Part shown: positions 24,709 through 30,461 of the stretch, in pieces
Layout: the number at the start of each line of letters is the position of its first letter
How positions within the stretch are numbered: position 1 is the stretch's first letter
NCBI GenBank assembly: GCA_035286665.1
Contig: DATECY010000019.1
Span: forward strand, 1 to 30,461
DNA: 30,461 nucleotides
Direction: 5' to 3'
DNA from: RBG-16-68-21 sp035286665
GTDB taxonomy: Bacteria; Actinomycetota; Acidimicrobiia; Spongiisociales; UBA11373
Translations under genes and position numbers: made by a program
Notes under the pieces: generated by a model
What the model saw: the letters and a program-made list of their open reading frames with translations, nothing else
Told to the model about the DNA's origin: nothing
Database searches by the model: none

Positions 24709-26061
24709 TCAGACCGCCAGGATGATCAACCCGAGCGAGGTGAGGGCGACCATCAGTCCCAGCATCGCGTATTGGGTTCGTACGGCCCGGTCGGTCGGGA
24801 ACACCGCAAGCGCCCTGTCGTGGGCGAGCACCACGCCGATGAGATGCCCGCCGACGATCACCGCCACCTGGACGTACCACACGACCGCAGGTGCCAACCA
24901 GGTGTAGTTGGGCTTGAAGTCGACCGTCCCGAAGAGATCCCACCCCAAGCCGAGGGGGTCGCTGAGTGCGGGCACGATCAACTGACCCTCGAACAGGATC
25001 AGGGTGAAGTAGTGCGCCACTGCGTAGGCGAGAGCGATCGGGATGAGGGTGTGGGCGAACGACCTCGCCACCTCCCGGGTCCTCATCGTCGGGCTACGAG
25101 CGATCCGCGACGCCGTCCATGAGGCGGCGAGATAGGCGGCGCCGACGACCCCGAGAGCGAAGAGCAGCCCCAGCGTACGGAACCAGATCGCCCGCTGGGC
25201 AGCGCCGGCGAGGGAGAACGAGACGCCGTCCCACCACGGGGTCGCAGACAGGCCGTCGAACGTGACGGTTCCGATCAAGGCGATCACGAAGAAGACGAGG
25301 CCCGGCCACATCGGGAGCACCGGCAGTGCACGAAGCCAGCCGCGCCGTCCGACACGACCGTCGGATCGCCGGCCCAGCGGCGAAATGGCGCTGACGAGGC
25401 GGTTGTACACGCCGAAGGTGTCGAACGACGCCACCGTCCGATCGATCCCCACCCGGGAGGCGATCACCGTGATGTAGGCGAAGTACCCGACTGCGGCGAT
25501 CCCGATGAAGCGCGGCTCGGCCGAACGGCCCGACACCAGCTCCATCCAGGCGAAGGCGACGAACCCGACGGCCGCAGGCCACACCCCTGCCCTCCCCGGA
25601 CCGCCGGGGCCGTCGAGACCCAGCATCTCGCCGGTGGTGCGCCAGGGGCTGAAGAACGACCAGGCATTGCCCACGAGGGCTGCCAAGAACGGGACGACCA
25701 ACCAGAACAGCACCCACACCCCCACCGGGGCGATGTTGCTTCGAGCGTTGGGGTCACCGAACAGGCCGGCAGCGACGATGAGGGCGAAGAACGCCAGGCC
25801 GAACCCGGCAGCGGTCCGGCCCAGCCAGTCCGGCACGGCCCGGCCGTCACCCCGGAATCGAGGGCCGTCTTGGAGCCGAGGCGTCGGCCACAGGACGGCG
25901 AGTGCCCCGAACGACACGAGCAGCACCACGGCGGCGCCGACCACGAAGAACTCCAGCGGCACCGGAAGGTCCTTGCGTCCGCCGAGGCCATGAGCCAGCG
26001 CCGGCACCGGGATGGCAAGCAGAAGGAGGGCAGCCGCACCGACCGCGACCACCCGCTTCAT
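24709..26061 (-). CDS. Polytopic membrane protein with N-terminal AHGLGGR motif
   Basis: 450 aa with a cleavable or anchoring N-terminal segment ending ALAHGLGGRKDLPVP, then about ten membrane helices. Conserved-looking polar features inside or near helices are NAWSFFSPWRTTGEML, PMWPGLVFF, a His pair region AHTLIPIALAYAVAHYFTLILFEGQ and VGGHLIGVVLAHDRALAVFP. From memory, proteins of this type are widespread in actinobacteria and often labelled fenitrothion hydrolase, a name I would not trust for function. It overlaps the upstream cupredoxin-like lipoprotein gene by ATGA, so the two are made together and may form a complex handling copper or another cofactor. The 140 bp downstream holds the MBL gene promoter. 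Confidence 0.82.
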   Translation of the reverse strand: MKRVVAVGAAALLLLAIPVPALAHGLGGRKDLPVPLEFFVVGAAVVLLVSFGALAVLWPTPRLQDGPRFRGDGRAVPDWLGRTAAGFGLAFFALIVAAGLFGDPNARSNIAPVGVWVLFWLVVPFLAALVGNAWSFFSPWRTTGEMLGLDGPGGPGRAGVWPAAVGFVAFAWMELVSGRSAEPRFIGIAAVGYFAYITVIASRVGIDRTVASFDTFGVYNRLVSAISPLGRRSDGRVGRRGWLRALPVLPMWPGLVFFVIALIGTVTFDGLSATPWWDGVSFSLAGAAQRAIWFRTLGLLFALGVVGAAYLAASWTASRIARSPTMRTREVARSFAHTLIPIALAYAVAHYFTLILFEGQLIVPALSDPLGLGWDLFGTVDFKPNYTWLAPAVVWYVQVAVIVGGHLIGVVLAHDRALAVFPTDRAVRTQYAMLGLMVALTSLGLIILAV

Positions 26062-26426
26062 GCGACTTCGAGATCGATCAAGTGCAATGCCGAGGCCTCG
26101 AGCTCGACCTCGAAGATCCCGGCGATGTTCGCGGTGAAGTCGATCGACCCCGCGACGCCCTCCTCGAGGTCGACCATCATGTCGTACCCGTGAAGATGTA
26201 CCTCGTCGGCGACGTCCGATGTCACCGACAGGTGCACCTGGGCACCCTCGGCGACGGAGACGTGGTCGGAGGCCGGCGCACCGCCGACCGTGACCGTCAC
26301 CGTCCCGGCGACGACGGTGACCGCGACGTCAACCGGACCGGCCGTCGTGGCGGTGGTGTCGTCGCCGCAACCGGAGACGACGAGGGCGATGGCGATCGAC
26401 ATCGAGAGGGCAATGGCGCGACGCAT
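26058..26426 (-). CDS. Cupredoxin-like lipoprotein with HLHGYD motif
   Basis: 122 aa. The signal peptide ends in the lipobox VSGC (Cys20), followed by CGDDTTATTAG and one beta-sandwich domain. The motif EVHLHGYD (His77, His79) and a C-terminal His115 are candidate metal ligands. There is no Cys after the lipobox, so a classic type 1 copper site is not possible, unlike the other cupredoxins in the window. ATG 26426 is preferred. TACTCT sits just 6 nt before it and there is no Shine-Dalgarno, consistent with a leaderless transcript; GTG 26453 has no support. It is coupled to the membrane protein gene downstream. Confidence 0.83.
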   Translation of the reverse strand: MRRAIALSMSIAIALVVSGCGDDTTATTAGPVDVAVTVVAGTVTVTVGGAPASDHVSVAEGAQVHLSVTSDVADEVHLHGYDMMVDLEEGVAGSIDFTANIAGIFEVELEASALHLIDLEVA

Positions 26427-26455
26427 CGGGCCAGAGTAGCCAACGGACCGCACGA

Positions 26456-27061
26456 TCAGTCGTCGTGCCCCGAGCTGGCGAACCCGGCCTGGAGGGACCC
26501 GTTCTTGACCTCGGCGGTGAAGGTGTAGTCCGGGGATTCATCACCTTCGAACTCGACCACGATCTTCCCATCTTCCGGTTCGTACTCCTCGACGTGATAG
26601 CGGCTCCCCAGGACCACCGAGGACACATAGGTCACCTTCGAACCCTCCACCTTGATGGTCACGCGACCGACGTTCTCCTGTTCGTAGGTGAGCGTCTGGG
26701 ACGCGGCGGTGGTCGTGGCGACCGGCGCCGTCGTCGTAGTCGGGGCCGGCGTCGTGGTCGTCGTCCCCGAGCGCGTCGTGGTGGTCGACCCACCCGTGGT
26801 CGTCGATCCATCCGTAGTGGTCGAGCCCCCCGCGAGCGTCGTGTCGATCGTCGGGGAGAGCGTCGTCGGAACCACCGTCGTCGAACCCGGGATGGTGGTG
26901 GTCGCCGTGGCAAACCGGGCGGCGAGTTCGACACCGGAGATCGGCACCGCGGGTCGATCTGACACCTCACCCCCCGCCCGGCCGACGGCGGCGAGCGTGA
27001 TGGTCGCCGTGGCGAAGGTGGCCACGACCCAGGCGACGATGACGGCGAGACGCTTCAGCAC
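26456..27061 (-). CDS. Membrane-anchored protein with Thr-rich stalk, unknown function
   Basis: 201 aa. An N-terminal signal anchor spans about residues 5-28 (no lipobox Cys). A long low-complexity Thr/Ser/Gly stalk follows at about 52-120 (TTTTTPAPTTTT), encoded by GTC/GAC-like codon runs. A C-terminal beta-rich domain of about 80 residues (TLTYEQENVGRVTIKVEGSKVTYV...SGHDD) ends the protein. No catalytic motif is visible. The start is GTG at 27061 with a weak ribosome site. It is divergent from the OmpR-type regulator, with a 93-102 bp shared control region, so it is a candidate target or accessory sensor of that system. Confidence 0.82.
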   Translation of the reverse strand: MLKRLAVIVAWVVATFATATITLAAVGRAGGEVSDRPAVPISGVELAARFATATTTIPGSTTVVPTTLSPTIDTTLAGGSTTTDGSTTTGGSTTTTRSGTTTTTPAPTTTTAPVATTTAASQTLTYEQENVGRVTIKVEGSKVTYVSSVVLGSRYHVEEYEPEDGKIVVEFEGDESPDYTFTAEVKNGSLQAGFASSGHDD

Positions 27062-27103
27062 CCTGCCATTGTGGCTCTCCCGGGCGTTTCCGGATCACAA
27101 GAG

Positions 27104-27163
27104 ATGGTTAAGGACTCCTGAAGGCGTCGGGTAACTCCGTGCAGGCACCCTATCGTGCGTGCC
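27104..27163 (+). promoter_or_regulatory. Divergent control region of the OmpR-type two-component system
   Basis: Contains TATCGT at 27151-27156 placed 7 nt before ATG 27164, fitting a leaderless start. Upstream, GTTAAGGACTC and CTGAAGGCGTC form two imperfect 11-bp direct repeats (7 of 11 matching), the spacing usual for OmpR/PhoB-family sites. Autoregulation is inferred. Confidence 0.35.
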
Positions 27164-27847
27164 ATGGCCGCCATCCTCATCATCGAGGACGATCAGCGGA
27201 TCCGAGAACGGCTCACCAAAGCGCTCGCCGAGCGTGGGCACGCCGTGGATGCCCGACGCTCTGGATTCGAGGGGCTCTCGACCGCGGTCGAACAACGGCC
27301 CGACGTGGTCGTGCTGGATCTGGGTCTTCCCGACATCGACGGATCGGAGCTTCTCAAGATGATCAGGGCGGTGAGCGACGTCCCGGTGATCATTGCGACG
27401 GCCCGCAGTGACGAAAGCGCCATCGTCGCCCTGCTCGATTCGGGTGCCGACGACTACCTCACCAAGCCGTTCTCCGTCGACCAGCTCGAAGCCCGGATCC
27501 GGGCGGTGCTCAGGCGATCGGAGGCCAAGGCGGCCTCACCGATGACGGCGGTAGGTGGCCTGACGATCGATGTCGGCGGCCGGGTGGCCACGCTCGATGG
27601 GACACCGCTCGAACTGTCGCGCAAGGAGTTCGACGTGCTCGCGTACCTGGCTGAACGCACCGGGGAGGTCGTGTCCAAACGCGAACTCCTCGGCGAAGTC
27701 TGGCGCGAGCCGTATGGGGGGAGCGACAGCACCGTGGACGTCCATCTCTCCTGGCTCCGTCGCAAACTCGGCGAGACTGCCGCGGAGCCCCACTACCTCC
27801 GCACGGTATACGGGGTCGGGGTCAAGCTCGTCGACCCGGACTCGTGA
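27164..27847 (+). CDS. Response regulator, OmpR/PhoB family
   Basis: 227 aa. The receiver domain has acidic residues E8, D9 and D10, phospho-acceptor Asp52 (VLDLGLPDIDG), Thr at IATAR and Lys in LTKPF. The winged-helix domain is at about 130-225 (LELSRKEFDVLAYLAERTGEVVSKRELL...VDVHLSWLRRKLG...LRTVYGVGVKL). ATG 27164 is preferred over GTG 27155 because a TATCGT box overlaps the latter. The stop overlaps the GTG of the kinase (GTGA). Confidence 0.95.
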   Translation: MAAILIIEDDQRIRERLTKALAERGHAVDARRSGFEGLSTAVEQRPDVVVLDLGLPDIDGSELLKMIRAVSDVPVIIATARSDESAIVALLDSGADDYLTKPFSVDQLEARIRAVLRRSEAKAASPMTAVGGLTIDVGGRVATLDGTPLELSRKEFDVLAYLAERTGEVVSKRELLGEVWREPYGGSDSTVDVHLSWLRRKLGETAAEPHYLRTVYGVGVKLVDPDS

Positions 27848-29127
27848 GACGCCGCCTCGCCACCGTCACGCTCGCGGTCACCGCGATGATCATCGTGTCG
27901 TTCGTCGTCCCTCTGGGCATCGTGGTACGCCGCCAGGCGGAAGATCGGGCTCTGTCTCGGGCCGAGGGTGACGCCAGGTCGATCGCCACGGCGCTGGCCG
28001 TGGCGACGTCATTCGGCGGCACGCCCGCCGATGCTGTGACCGCGGCCGCCGTGCTCGACGCGTTCGGTACCCCCGCCTATGCCGGGATCTTCCTTCCCGA
28101 CGGCACCGTGGTGGGAATCGGGGATGCCGCCGACCCCGATGTGGCCGTCTCGCGCCAAGGCACCGCTTTCACCGCGACCACCGCGGATGGCGCAGCGGTA
28201 CTGGTACCGGTGATCACCGCCGAGGCCGTCATCGTGATCAGGATCGCGGTGCCCGAATCCGATTTGCATGAAGGAGTCACCCGCGCGTGGCTGATTCTCG
28301 GCATGCTCACCCTGCTCCTCGTGCTGGTGGCTCTCGCCGGCGCAGATCGACTCGGGCGCTCGATCATCGACCCGGTGGCACGCTTGCGAGCAGCAACGGC
28401 GGCCCTGGCCGGTGGGGACCTGGGGACACGAGTGAAGCCAGGCGGGCCACCTGAGATCGCCGAGGTGAGCCGGGCCTTCAACGACCTCGCCGAACGGCTC
28501 GGAGATCTCATCCAAGAAGAACGCGAGGCAGCCGCCGATCTCTCTCACGGGCTACGTACCCCACTCGCTGCCCTTCGCCTCCAAGTCGAGGGGATCGCCG
28601 ACACCAAGATCCGCACGCAACTGCTCGACGACGTCGGGATGCTCGAAGGGGCGGTGAACGAGGTGATCCGGGAGGCGCGATCTCGTGGTGAGGAAGCGAT
28701 CCGCCACGCCGACCTGGCCGGGGTCTCCAGAGCGAGGGCCGAGTTCTGGGCTGTCCTCGCGCTGGAGCAGCACCGGACACTGACCCTCGACATTCCCATC
28801 GACTCGGTACCGATCCACGCCGCCCCGGCCGACGCGACCACCGTCATGGACACCTTGCTCGAAAACGTCTTCGCTCACACGCCGGCCGGCGCGCCGATCA
28901 CGGTGCGGGTCGACGCCAGAGAGGCCATGCTCTGCGTCGAGGACGGCGGAGGGGGGTTCGACCCGTCGCAATTGGTCAGGGGGACCAGCAGCAGACGGTC
29001 GACGGGCCTCGGCCTCGACATCGTCCGTCGTATCGCCGAACGCAGCGGAGGGACCATGACCGTCGCCACCAGCAACCTAGGTGGCGCCGCGATCACCGTT
29101 CGGTTCGGGGTTCCCGAGCGCGTGTGA
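27844..29127 (+). CDS. Sensor histidine kinase, HisKA type
   Basis: 427 aa partner of the OmpR-type regulator. TM1 at about 8-28, an extracytoplasmic loop of about 115 residues without a recognised sensor fold, TM2 at about 147-167, HAMP at about 168-222, and H-box DLSHGLRTPLAALRL with His235. The residue after His is Gly instead of the common Glu, which may affect the phosphatase activity associated with that position. The HATPase domain has an N-box LLENVFAHTP, G1 EDGGGGFD and G2 STGLGLDIVRRIAERSGG. It starts with GTG in a GTGA overlap. It is followed by the 92-bp repeat pair and a terminator. Confidence 0.94.
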   Translation: MRRRLATVTLAVTAMIIVSFVVPLGIVVRRQAEDRALSRAEGDARSIATALAVATSFGGTPADAVTAAAVLDAFGTPAYAGIFLPDGTVVGIGDAADPDVAVSRQGTAFTATTADGAAVLVPVITAEAVIVIRIAVPESDLHEGVTRAWLILGMLTLLLVLVALAGADRLGRSIIDPVARLRAATAALAGGDLGTRVKPGGPPEIAEVSRAFNDLAERLGDLIQEEREAAADLSHGLRTPLAALRLQVEGIADTKIRTQLLDDVGMLEGAVNEVIREARSRGEEAIRHADLAGVSRARAEFWAVLALEQHRTLTLDIPIDSVPIHAAPADATTVMDTLLENVFAHTPAGAPITVRVDAREAMLCVEDGGGGFDPSQLVRGTSSRRSTGLGLDIVRRIAERSGGTMTVATSNLGGAAITVRFGVPERV

Positions 29128-29148
29128 GTCCGGCCGCCGGTCCGGGGA

Positions 29149-29240
29149 CTCAGAGGGCGCGCCGATAGGCGCGGACTCGGCGGTTGGGGCTGGGGACCCC
29201 AACCGCACCGCGATGAAGCCCCCGGCCCAAGAGCCATCAG
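29149..29240. repeat. 92-bp tandem element, copy 1
   Basis: First of two abutting copies with four substitutions between them. It holds two hairpins: CGCGCC-GATA-GGCGCG and a perfect 10-bp stem GCGGTTGGGG/CCCCAACCGC with a 7-nt loop. It is non-coding: 92 is not a multiple of 3, so no reading frame is kept across copies. Confidence 0.92.
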
Positions 29241-29332
29241 CTCAGAGGGCGCGCCGATAGGCGCGGACTCGGCGGTTGGGGCTGGAGACCCCAACCGCAC
29301 CGCGATGAGGCCTCCGGCCGAAGAGCCATCAG
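29241..29332. repeat. 92-bp tandem element, copy 2
   Basis: Second copy, directly adjoining the first. Its substitutions fall in the loop of the large hairpin and in the 3' part; both stems are unchanged, as expected if structure is being kept. Confidence 0.92.
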
Positions 29333-29341
29333 CATCGCGCA

Positions 29342-29369
29342 AGAGCGCCCGCCTATTGGCGGACGCTCT
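29342..29369. terminator. Terminator hairpin between the kinase and pilT
   Basis: 12-bp stem (AGAGCGCCCGCC with GGCGGACGCTCT, one mismatch) around a TATT loop, lying between convergent genes and touching the stop of the pilT-like gene. It probably serves both directions. Confidence 0.7.
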
Positions 29370-30461
29370 CAGCGCGCCAGTCGCTGCAACAGCGCCGCAG
29401 GATCCGAAGAGAAGATCGCGGCGTCGGCGGCGGTGATCCGCTTCTGCTCCACGAGTCGGAGCAGGTGATCGTCGAGGCGGAACATCCCCAGGTGACGTGA
29501 GGTCTGGATCACGTCGTTGATCCGGTTGATCTCGTTGTTGCGGACCATGTTGGCGATCGCCGGGGTCATCAGCATCACCTCGAGCGCCGCCACCCGCGAA
29601 CTGGGCTCCTCGCTCCCCTCGGTGGGGCGCGCCGGCACGAGCACCTGGGAGACGACGGCCGTGAGCGACATCGCCAACTGCACCCGGATCTGGGACTGCT
29701 GGCCGGATGGGAAGGCGTCGATGATCCGGCTCACCGTGGTGGCGCTGCCGGTGGTGTGCAGCGTCGCCAGGACGAGGTGGCCCGTCTCTGCCGCGCTGAC
29801 CGCCGCCGCGATCGTGTCGAGGTCGCGCATCTCACCGAGCATGACCACATCGGGGTCTTGACGCAGGACCCGGCGCATCGCTTCGGGGAACGTCGGCACG
29901 TCCTCTCCGACCTCGCGCTGGGTGATGAGGCTCTGCTTGGGGCGATGGAAGAACTCGACAGGATCTTCGATCGTCACGATGTGCCGCTGGAGGTTCGCGT
30001 TGATCCAGTCGACCATGGTGGCGAGCGTGGTCGACTTCCCCGATCCGGTCGGACCGGTGACGAGGATCAAGCCCCTGGTCTTGCGGAGGAGCGTGGACAT
30101 GACGTGCTCGTCGAGACCGACTTCATCAAAGGTCAACAAGGAGCTGGAGATCCGCCTGAGCACGGCCGCGACCCCATTGCGCTGTCGGAGGACGCTCACT
30201 CGGAACCGATCGCCATTGGGGTAGGCGATCCCGAAGTCGGTGGTTCCGGACTTCTCCAATTCGACCCAGTGGCGATCGGAGCAGAGCGAACGACAGAATG
30301 CAGTGACGGCGTCGGCGCCCCACACCGCGGTTCCAAGGGGCACAAGCGCTCCCTGCACCCTGGCGACCGGGGTGCTTCCCGGCACCATGTGGATGTCAGA
30401 AGCACCGAGTCCTACGGCTGCGGCCAGCAACTCGTCCTTGAGGGAGCGCGACGCGACGCGG
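29369..30461 (-). CDS. pilT: PilT-like type IV pilus retraction ATPase, 5' end missing
   Basis: Hexameric secretion-type ATPase that powers pilus retraction. About 364 codons are visible and the frame runs open through the window edge, so the true start is outside; the visible N-terminus (SLKDELLAAAVGLGASDIHMVPG) is the usual PilT start region, so only a few residues are likely missing. Motifs: Walker A GPTGSGKSTT, the Asp box region TIEDPVEFFH, Walker B DVVMLGEMRD, and the His box TLHTTGSA. The C-terminal half (EVMLMTPAIANMVRN...ISRIIDAFPSGQQSQIRVQLA) matches PilT more than PilB. No other pilus gene is in the window; others may lie beyond the edge. Confidence 0.93.
   Translation of the reverse strand, partial: RVASRSLKDELLAAAVGLGASDIHMVPGSTPVARVQGALVPLGTAVWGADAVTAFCRSLCSDRHWVELEKSGTTDFGIAYPNGDRFRVSVLRQRNGVAAVLRRISSSLLTFDEVGLDEHVMSTLLRKTRGLILVTGPTGSGKSTTLATMVDWINANLQRHIVTIEDPVEFFHRPKQSLITQREVGEDVPTFPEAMRRVLRQDPDVVMLGEMRDLDTIAAAVSAAETGHLVLATLHTTGSATTVSRIIDAFPSGQQSQIRVQLAMSLTAVVSQVLVPARPTEGSEEPSSRVAALEVMLMTPAIANMVRNNEINRINDVIQTSRHLGMFRLDDHLLRLVEQKRITAADAAIFSSDPAALLQRLAR

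Noticed and set aside
28875..29342. Minus-strand open frame through the 92-bp repeats
   Set aside because: The repeat unit is not a multiple of 3, so the two copies are read in different frames, and no ribosome site or known motif is present.

Overview
This is a GC-rich chromosomal segment that reads as an actinobacterium, probably a deep-branching lineage such as Acidimicrobiia. That placement is inferred from gene order (valS-folC-ndk-mreBCD-mrdA; tig-clpP-clpX), lipoproteins with a CGDD start and Thr-rich linkers, many GTG/TTG starts, and the general protein style. No rRNA is present to confirm it. Genes are tightly packed, and many neighbours overlap by an ATGA or GTGA stop/start.

Layout. 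Positions 1-3911 (minus strand) hold ndk and the cell-shape genes mreB, mreC, mreD and mrdA (PBP2, cut by the window edge). Positions 4038-7916 hold folC and valS. Positions 8036-11360 hold clpX, clpP and tig, a protein-folding and proteolysis block. Positions 11503-12476 hold six tRNA genes: His, Arg, Gly and Pro on minus, Lys and Leu on plus. Positions 12699-20508 are the accessory, redox-flavoured part: a cupredoxin lipoprotein, a Thr-linker lipoprotein, a universal stress protein, a NarL-type histidine kinase/response regulator pair, a lipoprotein with two tandem cupredoxin domains, a small secreted metzincin-like protease, and a 12-helix membrane protein resembling a degenerate heme-copper oxidase subunit I. 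Positions 20560-22518 encode an unusual PKD-RTX-VanW surface protein. Positions 22549-24568 hold rdgB, rph and an MBL-fold hydrolase. Positions 24709-26426 pair an integral membrane protein with a cupredoxin-like lipoprotein carrying HLHGYD. Positions 26456-29127 hold a Thr-linker anchored protein divergent from an OmpR-type two-component system. The window ends in a 5'-truncated pilT-like ATPase.

The strongest non-genic signals are: (i) seven different 7-bp tandem repeats in three intergenic spots, two of which fold back on themselves; (ii) two abutting 92-bp copies of a two-hairpin element between the OmpR-type kinase and pilT; and (iii) a 75-bp block starting at the 3' end of tRNA-Lys that is repeated 113 bp downstream. 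Several perfect hairpins of 10-17 bp act as likely terminators between convergent genes.

The best candidate for a poorly described system is the 12.7-20.5 kb region. It has three CxxxxHxxxxM copper sites on two lipoproteins around a two-component system, with a subunit-I-like membrane protein whose histidine helices recur every 140 residues but which lacks the usual CuB histidine pair.
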